Source: Locusta migratoria (taxonomy: Eukaryota > Arthropoda > Insecta > Orthoptera > Acrididae). From it: a stretch of 64,000 nucleotides of DNA. The position numbers were made by a program, and so were the translations under genes. Positions 34,401 to 43,276 of the stretch are shown here, piece after piece; position 1 is the stretch's first letter; every line of letters begins with the position of its first letter. The notes under the pieces are model-generated. The model had not been told where the DNA came from and made no database searches. It was given only the letters and a program-made list of their open reading frames with translations. The stretch is from positions 977,498,721 to 977,562,720 of the forward strand of contig CM048744.1 in NCBI GenBank assembly GCA_026315105.1. The letters are read 5' to 3'.

Positions 34401-35893
34401 GTATTTTTAAGTGTAATAGTGGCCCGAAAATTCGTAGCACACCCAAGACCCGGCGCAAACAGGGACGAGAACTCCGCGCGAAGCTGCTTGAGACTCTCGT
34501 ACGGAATTTGATCGGAAACCAAGCAGACAGATTCGGTAATAGAAAAGCCAAAAGCGTGGAAAGCGTCGAGGCCGAAAATGTTCGTAGCCGTTGCACTGTT
34601 TACTACCACAAACGGTACCGCGCGGCTAACGTTCTGATATGTAGCTTCGGCGACAAACGACCCCAATAGTGGAATAGGGTGGCCGCCGTAGCCAACCAAC
34701 GCGCGAGGCGCCGGACTTAAAGTGGGGGAGCCTAAAGCGTGGTGAGTTGCAGCACTTAGAAGCGATGTCGTCGCGCCTGTGTGCACTTGAAGCGTAACCG
34801 TTTTCCGCAGAATGCGGAGGTCTATAAACAACTTCGGCGGCTGAACGCCGACGGGAACAACCTTATTTATATCCATGGGAGCTGCGCCGAAATCGCGAGG
34901 GGAAGAGGTCCTTTTGCGGCCCTTAGCCGAGGAGCGGCACACTCGGGCGAGGTGTCCGAACTTGCCACAACGATTACAGGTGGCCCGCCTGTGCGGGCAC
35001 GATTCCCGAGAATGGGACGCCCCGCACGAAAGACATGACATCGGCTCGCTCTCTGAAGCGGGCGACGCGCGCCGCCTTTCCCCCCGCCCATACGACGCAG
35101 GCGAGCGCCGCGGCGTCCGAAGGGAGGGAGGGGAGGGCGACGCAACAACAGCCACCGAAGAAACCGGCGCCGCGGATAACGGGGCCGAATCGTCAACTGA
35201 GGATACCTCCCCCCAAGCGGAAAGTTGACTCCCCACGGCCTCCGAAACTTCAAATGCGCACGCAATACGCAAAACCTCCGCTAATGAGGGATCGTCAGAC
35301 TGAAGAGCCTGCTTGCGAACGTCCAGGTCGGGAGCAAAACAAACCAAAACATCGCGGACCATAGAGTCCGCATACGAATCACCGTGCGGTTCGGACCGAA
35401 ACAGACAACGACGGGCTAGCCCCTGCAGTTCCGTGGCCCACGCGCGGTACGACTGACCCGGCTGTTTCCGCGAACGGTAGAAAGATATGCGGGCCGACAC
35501 CACGTGAGAGTGGCGGCGAAAATACGCCGCAAAAAGAGAACAGATATCCTGAAAGGACAGGGATGCCTGCGTCTGAAGCGGCGCTAAATCGCCCAGCAAA
35601 CGAAAAAGACGAGGCGAGAGCCACGAAAGGAAATAAGCTTTTTGCTTACCTTCATCACACACCTGGAAGGCTACGAAGTGTTGGCGTAAACGCTGTTCGT
35701 AGTCGGACCAATCCTCGGCAAAGTCGTCAAATGGAGGAAACGGAGGAACGGGCACCGAAGACCGCAACCCGACCTGTTGTGTCACAGCCCTCGTCAATGT
35801 GTCAATAGCCGCCGTGAGAGAAGCATTCTGTTGAGCCAAAACTTCCGGTAACGACTGAAGATTCGTTAGCAACGCGCTAAGCTGTTCTGCCAT
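31454..35893 (-). CDS. Element G gag-pol polyprotein, single ORF
   Basis: 1479 codons from the ATG at 35893 (MAEQLSALLTNLQS). The frame is open 30 codons further into the LTR, but this start follows the primer-binding site and fits gag. Domains: gag with EQRLRQHFVAFQV near 75-90; two zinc knuckles near 290-320 (CLSCGASHSRESC, CNRCGKFGHLARVC); protease near 365-460; reverse transcriptase with NYMDDIVV at about 652-659; RNase H with AADASQHG (D802), a conserved glutamate and TDHRPL; integrase with an HHCC-type region, D1097, D1151 and E1187 (D-D-35-E) and a GPY/F-like tail. Gag and pol are fused without a frameshift. The protease active-site aspartate is replaced by histidine (HTG, residue 371), so this copy probably cannot process its own polyprotein. 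The rest looks intact. Confidence 0.95.
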   Translation of the reverse strand: MAEQLSALLTNLQSLPEVLAQQNASLTAAIDTLTRAVTQQVGLRSSVPVPPFPPFDDFAEDWSDYEQRLRQHFVAFQVCDEGKQKAYFLSWLSPRLFRLLGDLAPLQTQASLSFQDICSLFAAYFRRHSHVVSARISFYRSRKQPGQSYRAWATELQGLARRCLFRSEPHGDSYADSMVRDVLVCFAPDLDVRKQALQSDDPSLAEVLRIACAFEVSEAVGSQLSAWGEVSSVDDSAPLSAAPVSSVAVVASPSPPSLRTPRRSPASYGRGERRRASPASESEPMSCLSCGASHSRESCPHRRATCNRCGKFGHLARVCRSSAKGRKRTSSPRDFGAAPMDINKVVPVGVQPPKLFIDLRILRKTVTLQVHTGATTSLLSAATHHALGSPTLSPAPRALVGYGGHPIPLLGSFVAEATYQNVSRAVPFVVVNSATATNIFGLDAFHAFGFSITESVCLVSDQIPYESLKQLRAEFSSLFAPGLGCATNFRATITLKNTARPVFCRARPLPIALRGAVKSELDRLTAEGILRPVTASEWASPLVVIRKPSGALRLCGDFKKTVNSQSVIDSFPMPRPAELIDRLSGGQYFSKIDLAEAYLQLPLDDASKQALVISTPFGLYQYQRLPFGVASAPAIFQRFLEQLLAPVPCCVNYMDDIVVTGSTAADHIANLRSLFSVLEGAGLRCNFQKSSFFQPTIEYLGYEVSRSGVRPVAEHVRAVAELPRPSSVHELQVFLGKIAYYHRFLPQAATVAYPLHQLLRKGVQFHWSPACERAFQSLKKALLEAPCLTAYTPGVPLVVAADASQHGVGAVLAHRFPDGSEHPLAFASKTLTDAQRRYSQVDKEALAIVFALKKFYVYLYGSKFTLYTDHRPLVSLFHPSAALPDKAAHRLQRWALYLSRFNYEIQYRSTSHHANADALSRLPVGPDPVFDAEELLCFAVDESAKDVVSGFPINSSRIAEATAADPVLRVVLKRVRQGWSERPPGRASDPLRNYYAIRHRLSTYEGVLLLSTEDGSHRVVVPGSLRRQILGLLHRDHWGVSRTKMLARRHVYWPGIDGDITRLIAGCSSCASQQAAPRSSLSPWPTPSAPWERLHVDFAGPFLDSYWLCVLDAYSNFPFVVRLTSTSAEVTTRSLLKIFSIEGLPAALVTDNGPQFTSQHFHDFCSTHGIQHVLAPPFHPQSNGAAERFVRTFKTQMRKYVAHLSVEEALLRFLTSYRSTPAGQQSPSELLHGRPHRTLLSLVHPGPPAPLLRSRSRFPPGSAVWARGYGRHPRWVPAMVVRERGRRLCEVRSPTGVLTRHHDQLRVRHPPQAPTVPSSSSRSSPPLLRVPSGDGSLPTSALRALAGGQGDFPSPSGSGARSPAAVPAASYKEWTAPVAGGGGTLQPADGGPEFPMEEPQEGGMEGLPPSPVLGAARQRSRGRTPRRSKGFRPYEVVPAREWMEPPDNRMEVEESQQPDLCTAVQGSGSSPQGGRDVMA
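31467..31479 (-). other. Element G polypurine tract
   Basis: On the minus strand AAGGGGGGAGGGA lies immediately before the 3' LTR, the expected site for plus-strand DNA priming. It also encodes the last residues of the polyprotein. Confidence 0.85.
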
Positions 35894-35917
35894 GACTGCG
35901 GCAGGAAGACCACGCAA

Positions 35918-35936
35918 CCAATATCCTCGTCGCCAC
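35918..35936 (-). other. Element G primer-binding site
   Basis: Reading from the 5' LTR on the minus strand: G then TGGCGACGAGGATATTGG. A TGG-starting sequence one base after the LTR is the typical tRNA primer-binding position. The tRNA was not identified. Confidence 0.7.
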
Positions 35937-36173
35937 TGAAGTGAACACTTTCGTCCAGGTACACTGTGTCGTTCGGCGTACACTAGGCGAATGCCCCGGC
36001 TGTCACGTCGGCCGTTCGACGGGGCCCGCCAGCAGACGGCGCGCAGCTCGCGTCAGCTGTTAGGCCGACCGTGCCCTCTTGTGGCACGGCCTGGAACTAC
36101 CACGGCCGGGCCCGCGCCTGCCACGGAACCCAATGACGGCGCGCGCGATATGAACGGCCCTTAGGCCATAACA
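35937..36173 (-). repeat. Element G 5' LTR
   Basis: Identical to 31230-31466 except ACACTGTG for ACACAGTG near the start and CCACGGAA for CCACAGAA near the end. It is followed by the GTTTC target duplication. Transcription on the minus strand would start within it, but no clear TATA box was found. Confidence 0.96.
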
Positions 36174-36217
36174 GTTTCCAACTGTACAAGTGTGTTTTAC
36201 CTGTGTTTTAAGTTACA
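36174..36217 (+). repeat. Gypsy element H, 3' LTR, remainder
   Basis: GTTTC (target duplication) then CAACTGTACAAGTGTG...TTTAAGTTACA, completing the H LTR as in 29428-29451. It ends in CA at 36217. Confidence 0.65.
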
Positions 36218-37302
36218 AAAGCACCTATTTGTAATGTGTGAGTGTCATAATCTGTAGGATCAATTCACATATATGCATTGGATCAATTGTAAAAGCTACT
36301 TTGTTGAGAGCAAAGGCAAATACCAAATGGCTTGTGGCTATCCCCATTCTCAGTTACCTGCACCTTCACTATTTACTATTAATTGTATATTAATCCACCA
36401 AAGCGAAGACTGAGGGATACTATTTCATATTTGTAGACTCAGAGTGGTTCCTGGGCCCCTTTGCTTAGAAACTGATTTTGGTGCCAGGGATTTAAAAATA
36501 AAATCCTCAATGAGAATAAGTGGGAACTGATGTATCCTGCAGATAATAATTTTTATAAAAGATTTAGCAGTGTTTTCTAGATCATAGTTGAATTAGCATG
36601 ACCAGGGCACTTAAAAGGTCCTGGTTTCTTTATACTGTGAGGACATCAAATTGGCTGCAGGGTCTTATGAGGTAAGACTAGTCAATAAAGGTGGCTAAAC
36701 AAGCATTTGAGTTGCTCGAGATATCATTGATTTCTCCTGAATTGATTAACATCCATGCAACCTTAGAATGATTTAACGGAAATTACCTGTACACAAAAAA
36801 AGCCTTCCTTTGTATTGGATTGAAGTGTGTTTCATGTAGATGTCTTAAGACTATTGAGAAAAGGTACAAACTTTCTGGTTTAGGAATCTAGAACTGTAGC
36901 AACTTTAAACAAACTTTATTTCCACTTCTGGAATGCATACATAATGAAACACACTTAAGAACTAATTGATGTGTACACTAAAGTGGTTGAAAAGGAACTG
37001 TCCTTGTAGCTGCACTCTTTCTGGCCCAGAGTTCTGTGTAGCATAGGACTATATTGAGAGCAGTGCTCCTAAAGTCAGTCAAGCGGAATTGCACAGCGGC
37101 CTTATTCAACATCACATGTGAAACCACAAAAAGAACAATTTTAGACTTGAAAATATTAACACAAGATAATGATCTTAAAATAATTTTTAAAACTTTTATA
37201 CAGGCTTCATGACTAAAGATATGCACATAAGAACAACTTGAGTTTATAGTGTTTTGGAGTTGAACTTGATGCAATTCTGACTTTTCGCAAAGGCATATTA
37301 TT
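36218..37302. other. Intron 3 sequence, no gene seen
   Basis: AT-rich, without recognisable coding motifs. A 143-codon minus-strand frame at 36978-37409 overlaps the LINE fragment below, shows no known motif, and is treated as chance. Confidence 0.5.
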
Positions 37303-38230
37303 TTGGGATTTATTGATATTTCCATAAAGGCACTGAAAGGTAGTGAAAGCAGCGTTTGGATACTGAAAGGGGGAAGGGAGACACACATGTCAGATCCACT
37401 GCATATCAATATTGAGGTCCCCCAAGGAAGTGTACTCGGCCTGAAAATGTTTCTAGTTTATATAAATGACTTCCCACAACATATCTGCCAAGGAGAGAAG
37501 ATATTGTTTGCTGATGACAGAAACATGTTAATTGCTAGTAAGACTCAAACACAAATGCTGGAAAAATCCACTGAAGTGCTGAGAGATGTTTACAAATGGT
37601 CACAGGCAAATAAAGTAACCCTCAACATAAATAAAACAAATACAATATGCTTTGGAATAAATAGGATACTGACTCCATTAAATTTAGTTCTAGGTAAGAT
37701 TTCCATAGATGAAGTATCTACAGCAAAATTCTTATTGCACATTAATAGCCAAATGATGTGGAAAGAAAATGCAATGAAACTCTCGAATAATATATCCACA
37801 ACATGTTATGCTCTTAGTCTTTGCCTCTACATACAGTGATAAATACCTGAGAATTATCTGTTTTAGTTATGTTCATTCAGCAGCCAGTTATAGAATAATT
37901 TTCAGGGGAACCAGTACTCAGAACTTGTAAACTGTGTTTAAAATACAGAAGAGAACAATAAGAATTATAACAAAAAGCGGTAACTGGACCAACTGCAGAG
38001 AGCTTTTCCAAATTTTAGAAATTCTAACTGTTCCTTGTGAAATAATATTCCAAACTATGGTGTATATAAAGAAAAATATAGAAAATTGTAGTACAAATAG
38101 CAAATTCTATAACTATAATACAAAAACAAGTCACCATCTTCACCTAGACAGAAAAAATAAAAGGAAGTCTCAAAAAAGTTTCTTGTATGAAAGTATAAAA
38201 CTGTATAATAAACTGTTTTTTACACTGTAA
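37303..38230 (+). pseudogene. CR1-like LINE fragment, reverse transcriptase
   Basis: 37303-37839 encodes EVPQGSVLGLKMFLVYINDF (motif B), EKILFADDRNMLI (FADD box) and NKVTLNINKTNTICFG. 37934-38230 continues with FKIQKRTIRIITKSGNWTNC and ends in SLYESIKLYNKLF-like sequence. Arrangement and C-terminal text resemble the LINE at 5562-7930, so it is probably the same group, older and on the opposite strand. It is 5'-truncated before motif A and broken between 37839 and 37934. Confidence 0.8.
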
Positions 38231-38709
38231 GTCAATTCCTTAGTAATAAAAGTTTGTAAATAATTTGTCTTACAATGTTAGCTATATATATGTAATCTTT
38301 TATAAGGAGAAAAAATGATTGTAAACAACTTATGACTCACAATGTTAAACTAGTTGTAATGAAAAACTGTATAAATATGTGAATGTAAATGAACTGACAA
38401 CATCCCTACATTTTAAAATGTCTACAGCTGGCTAAATTAATAGATATGCTATCAGTCTCCATGAAACTGCATTGTTTGAAATCATACACTATAAACATCT
38501 AAAATTCCTTCAAGCTATACCTCACATCTGTTCTCAAGGCTGACATGCGGTATCTGAGTTTCATTACAGTACCTATCAAGGAAAATTCTTCTTGTTTTAT
38601 TACAGTGTATTCTTTTGTATTTTCAATGTATTGATTTTGTATTTTATGATTAAACAGTTGATAGCAGTTTCAACCAAAAACTGTACACTGACTTTTTGTT
38701 TACTTTCAG

Positions 38710-38859
38710 CAAGCAACTTCTATTGCAACACACATGGTCAGAGAATGGGGAATGTCTGAAAAAGTTGGCCTCCGAACATATAATTACACCAAAAATGTTA
38801 ATGAACTTAGCCCAGCCACAGCAGAATTGATTGACAATGAAATTAACAAGCTAATGATG
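38710..38859 (+). CDS. YME1L: i-AAA protease (YME1L-like), penultimate exon
   Basis: Fourth visible exon, 50 codons, phase 0 at both ends, acceptor TACTTTCAG (38701-38709) and donor GTAAGA (38860). It encodes QATSIATHMVREWGMSEKVG, LRTYNYTKNVNELSPATAEL and IDNEINKLMM. The ATxIAxxMVxxxGMSxKVG helix is characteristic of the FtsH/YME1L peptidase domain, following directly on SSDLK of the previous exon although 21.2 kb of intron lies between. No stop or frameshift. Confidence 0.92.
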
Positions 38860-38983
38860 GTAAGAACTATATTGCATTTTGTGGCTAATGCAATCACATG
38901 TCTACAAGGACTATGAGGACAAATACTTGAGGTGACATGCAATCTGGTGGACAAATGCTTAAAAAAAGATAAGGAATCATACA

Positions 38984-38984
<1 letters not shown>

Positions 38985-39034
<50 letters not shown>
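38985..39034. repeat. (AC)n microsatellite
   Basis: About 25 perfect CA dinucleotides. It follows the donor of the preceding exon by about 125 bases. Confidence 0.95.
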
Positions 39035-39036
<2 letters not shown>

Positions 39037-39222
39037 TACTTAGCTTTTGCCCACAACCACAGCCTTCATCAGGAATAGTACACTCATGCATACAGCCATA
39101 CAGGTACAACTAAAAGAAACATAAAGTATAAGCTTGTTGCACAGGGAAAAATTAACAACTCTAAGGGGACTGATAACCCAGCCATTTAGTTCCTTTTAAA
39201 ACATTAATAATATTGTAAGGAC

Positions 39223-39465
39223 AGTTTACAACTCACCGCAAAGACTTGGCGACGAGCTGCGACAGGCACATACAAAAGACACACACACATACAACACTTT
39301 CAGCTATCGGCCATGCCCTTCTTCAGAAAATAGAACACTCACGCAATCACACAGGAACACAACACAGTCATACAACCATCACCTCCAACTGCCACACTTC
39401 GAATCACGCTCTGCAGCGAATCGGGGACAGGAGGGAAGGGGAGGAGAGGGGATAGGAAGGTTACG
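39223..39465 (-). repeat. Penelope-associated terminal sequence
   Basis: GGACAGTTTACAACTCACCGCAAAG, then GGCGACGAGCTGCGACAGG, TACAACACTTTCAGCTATCG and GCCCTTCTTCAGAAAATAG match one arm of the fold-back at 20025-20219. It precedes a minus-strand PLE endonuclease fragment, supporting a Penelope origin. Confidence 0.6.
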
Positions 39466-39598
39466 TCATGGTAGTGGGGATGGGATACATGGGAATAATG
39501 AGATGCAGCTTAGGAATGGAGTGGGGAGGCGGATGAGGGGAGAAAAATAAAATAAAATAAATATACAAAATGTGTGCACACTGCAATTACACAAGACT

Positions 39599-39657
<59 letters not shown>

Positions 39658-40040
39658 CGTGCGCTGGTGGTGGATGGGAGGATCCAAATGGGTTGTGAAG
39701 CAGCCATTGAAATTAAGCATGTGCTCCACTGCATGATGTGCCACAGGGTGGTCCACCTTGTTTTTGGCCACAGTTTGTCGGTGGCCATTCATCCTAATGG
39801 ATTGCTGGTTGGTGGCCATGCCAATATAGACAGCTGTACAGTTTTTGCAGCACAGTTGGTAAATTACATAGCTGCTTTCACAGGTGGGCCGGTCTCTGAT
39901 AGGGTAGGATAAGTTTGTGACAGGACTGAAATAGGAAGTGTTGGGTGGATGGATTGGACAGATCTTGCAGCGGGGTCTTCCACAAGGATATTAACACCAC
40001 TTTAGGAGGGGTGGGAAGGATTTTGGACAGGATGTCTCTC
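39466..40040 (-). pseudogene. Penelope-like element, linker and GIY-YIG endonuclease
   Basis: Minus-strand fragments read FQSCHKLILPYQRPAHL (linker), then QLCCKNCTAVYIGMATNQQS and IRMNGHRQTVAKNKVDHPV, with a YIG motif near 39840 and the AHHAVEHMLNF segment. The C-terminal end is replaced by an (AC)n tract at 39602-39654, so part of the coding sequence has become a microsatellite. Frameshifts are frequent. It matches the fragment at 9057-9251. Confidence 0.7.
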
Positions 40041-41779
40041 ATTTATTTTTTAAAAACATTAACAACATAACAACCATATGAAAACATCACAACTGTTTTT
40101 ACAGCCTAATAACTAACATACAAAGATTTGTGTGATGATATGACAAATAAATGTCTTTGACGTAATGTAAACATTTTATTTTCTTCACAACAGCCTTGTT
40201 ATAAGCTTTTATTTCCGTTTCATTTACTAGCACTTATGTACACCATCAGATTGGTGTTTACAGTTACAATCCCTCAAATGCTTTTCAAATCTTATAAGCA
40301 TTGCACCATTAATATTCACTGCATTGTTGTACCATAATAATTGCATTGTAATTTAAGGAAACTACACACTGGAGTATCATTTGTCAATCATGTAATATCA
40401 ATTTTCTTCAGTCCTGTTTATGAAGAAGAGAACATGCATTCCATTTGCATCATGTCCCCATGGTGACACTCATGTATGCTTGCAGATAGCTTCATGGGCA
40501 CCTCACATTACCATCCTTGCCACAGATGTAAAATAGAGTAATACCATCTTCTCATTGTTTTGTTTGTTAGTGATATTGTAACAAACAATTTGTCACCTTG
40601 TGCATAAACTTTGCAGTAAAGATGTGTGATAAAAAATTAGACACTACACTCTTATAGGGAAAATATTGTAAAATCATGTAGCTGAAGTAGTTCTTAAGTG
40701 ACATTTCTAGCCTTTGTTCTGATATTCTGATGCAGATTACATCCACAAAATATTTTTAAGTTCGCTTATAACTATTACCTCAGTTTTTTTATTATGTAGT
40801 TATTTAATTTTATTTATATTGATTTAGCAGATGAATGGAGACAAAGTGATGAATGTTAAAAGGCTTGGCAGAAGCACTTTTTTTATATTTGACTGGAATT
40901 TACGCAGGTGCCTGAATCTGAGGAAACAAAACAGGATAGGAAAACATGGGGATGAAATAACGATTTCATTTATCGACAGAGGATGGTACTTAGAAATGAT
41001 TGGGAGGTCAGTCAAAACTCAATTATAATGGAAGGAAAAAAATCGGAAGCTTTGGCTGTATCTCCTTTTTATGTGATAATTGGAGAAAGTTTTAAATTGT
41101 CTACTTTGATGTATCAAACAGAATTTACACTTCTGTCTTGATAGAGAGAGAGAGCACACTTAAAAAAGGGGGGGGGGCGAGAGAGTGAATGAGCGTGACT
41201 GACCATTTGCAGGAAAGGACGCACACTACTTCAGTAAACTGCGAACTGAGCTTTATTCAGGAAGATTGTCGGTCATGGCTTTCACTTATTAGGATGAAAT
41301 TAAACACTCACTCGTTATTAATGACCATATCTAGGGTGGAAATTATTGTTAATACTTTGAACAAACTGCAAACATGAAGCCATCAGTTAGACAAAATATA
41401 ATGGCATTTTAAATCAGTGTGCTTTAATTCAAATTTGGTCATGTGTATATTGGGGGAGGAGGGTATCATGCCACAGTGCCTTAATATATAGGTCCAAGTC
41501 CATCTGGGTGAATTATAACATCTAAAGGAAATCTTCAGAAGAAACAGATACACCGAAACACAAAGTGGAAGAGCATTGAGGAACGATAATAAGAGGAGAT
41601 GAGAGAGACAAGAAAAGGACAAAACACTAAGTTGTGCATTCCTCCCATATTCGGAGCCACCAACAGCCCAGATCACAAGAATCTTTAACAAACAAAACGT
41701 TAAGACTGTCTTTCACAAAGCTAGAATATTCTTCGATCAACCAAAGATCTCTATTACAAAAAACACTCTTGATTGCAGA
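40041..41779. other. Intron 4 sequence, no gene seen
   Basis: AT-rich. It contains a G-run at 41168-41177 beside short GA repeats (41143-41185). No coding or RNA motif was recognised. Confidence 0.5.
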
Positions 41780-42300
41780 AATTAACAGTTTCTATTTACT
41801 GGTTTTGACCTGATGTAGGTCATCTTCAGAATTATAATTAGCCCATGTGGCCAGTGCTGCACTCGGCTGGGCTGGGCTGGCCTGGGCCTGTTTTTTGTAA
41901 TATTGATCATACCAAATAGATTGCTGTTTTTCTCCTCTGACAATGTTGTCGAAATTAATAACCAAAGATCTGCTAGGACTGATGACATCAGGTCTTTTTT
42001 AAATTGGTTGTGAATGTGGCATGCAATACATAGGGGAGACACAGCACTGTATATCGCAAAACGCATGGAACACACAAGAAGCATGTGCCTGGGACAGGTA
42101 GACAAGTCCACTGTGACAGAGCACAGCATCAGTGAAAAGTGTACCTTTGAATTTGAAGAAACAAAGAAGTTATCTAGAGCCAGCAGATTTTGGGACTCTG
42201 TGATCAGAGAGGCTGTAGAGATTAATTAGCCAAGGCAGTGGTTACCATATTAGTAGAGCATAGGATCCTGCAATTGGTAAAATTTGTCAAGAGCCCTCCA
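41780..42300 (+). pseudogene. Penelope-like GIY-YIG fragment, second lineage
   Basis: Plus frames read CGMQYIGETQHCIS (42015-42055, YIG core), then after a frameshift RMEHTRSMCLGQVDKSTVTE, HSISEKCTFEFEETKKL and SRASRFWDSVIREAVEIN. This is a GIY-YIG nuclease C-terminus of another PLE lineage than those at 3868 and 9057. The adjacent GACCTGATGTAGGTCATCTTCAGA (41807-41831) is a small hairpin likely belonging to its non-coding end. Inactive. Confidence 0.7.
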
Positions 42301-42769
42301 GTGTGTAAGAGACTGTGGCTGGGGTGATTATGATCAGACACGGGGGCTCGAACCCCTCATGCACGTCCTTACCCCCCCCCCCCCCTTTCCACCTCACCTC
42401 CTCACCGCCACCAGTGGTGTCGTACACTGTGTGCAATTCCATAAGCAGTGATTGGTTGGTGGGCGGAATCTGACAGTGTTCTAGCTGCTATACAGGAAAA
42501 CAGCATACAGCATCCCAAAACCTCACCTGAAGATAATGGATTCGCAGTCCATTGTAATGCAACTAGGCGACAATGCTACTCAGCTGATAACCTGTCAAGA
42601 TTTCATAGCTGAAGTTAACATGTTAATATTTAATGAGTCTTGTTCATTACATCTGCAGCAAAAAAACCTATGGACCAGAAGTGTTGTTTGTTTAGATGTT
42701 TACTCACACACATTCCAAGCCTCTCCACTACTGGTCATCCTGATTTTAACTGCATAAGCCACTGAATGG

Positions 42770-43085
42770 ATGTACATTCAAAACAACAGAAGTGCCGGCT
42801 GAAGTTATGCCGTCTGTCTCCTGACTTTCCTTGCATTAACCACCCTTCTGGTCACATAATCCAGCCTTAGAGTTCACACAAGTGGAAGCCAACCTTCTCT
42901 ATGTGGGGATTACAGCAGATGCAATCAAATTTGCATTCGTGGTGGAGATTGCAGACATGATCGCCACTCCGCCCTCAACATATGCACATGAAAAGCTTAA
43001 AACAGAACTCATATCATGTGTCTCTGCTTCAGAGGAAGATATTGTGGCTGAAGACCATCTAAATACTTAACAGCACCTGTGGAGT
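42770..43085 (+). pseudogene. Gypsy gag remnant
   Basis: Frame 42840-43070 reads PPFWSHNPALEFTQVEANLL, YVGITADAIKFAFVVEIADM, IATPPSTYAHEKLKTELI and SASEED, the start of a capsid domain of the same gag type as element E (FW..NPxxWF, ..PP...YE.LK..LI..). Only this short piece is left. It ends in a stop near 43070, and the sequence then changes to the unclassified repeat M1. Confidence 0.65.
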
Positions 43086-43102
43086 AATGTGGATACAAAG
43101 AC

Positions 43103-43276
43103 AAATGACATTTTAAACTTTTATTTCATTGAATGCTGCACTTTTATTTTCTTTATAGGTATTACTTAATGACAACAACTGTTGTGGTTTTTCACCATTC
43201 TAAAGTCAACTGCAATATATAAATACAAATATTTCTTTATGTCTAATTTATAATATTTATTTTATATATTTATGAT
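43103..43276 (+). repeat. Unclassified repeat M1, left part
   Basis: AAATGACATTTTAAAC...CTGCAATATATAAA...ATTTATAATATTT aligns with the reverse complement of 52140-52307. It is split by an RTE LINE at 43277 and continues at 45223. Confidence 0.8.

Larger units (their letters stand above)
31230..36173 (-). mobile_element. Element G: complete young Ty3/Gypsy retrotransposon
   Basis: A complete LTR retrotransposon of 4944 bp on the minus strand. It has two 237-bp LTRs (31230-31466, 35937-36173) that differ at two positions by my alignment, a 5-bp target duplication GTTTC (31225-31229 and 36174-36178), a primer-binding-site-like TGGCGACGAGG next to the 5' LTR, a polypurine tract next to the 3' LTR, and one uninterrupted gag-pol frame. 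It is clearly GC-rich against AT-rich surroundings. Near-identical LTRs and the open frame mean a recent insertion. It lies in intron 3 of the YME1L-like gene, antisense to it. Confidence 0.97.

Noticed and set aside
31390..35808. Many long frames on both strands overlapping element G
   Set aside because: High GC makes stop codons rare; all are shadows of the gag-pol frame, which alone has domain motifs.
35894..35983. 30 extra in-frame codons upstream of the element G start
   Set aside because: They lie across the primer-binding site and into the LTR, upstream of the gag-like MAEQL start; unlikely to be translated.
36978..37409. 143-codon minus-strand frame
   Set aside because: It overlaps a plus-strand LINE fragment and shows no motif; treated as chance.
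42320..42375. B-box-like GGGGTTCGAGCCCC on the minus strand, possible tRNA or SINE
   Set aside because: No A box or cloverleaf could be placed at the right distance; the flanking C-run is low-complexity.
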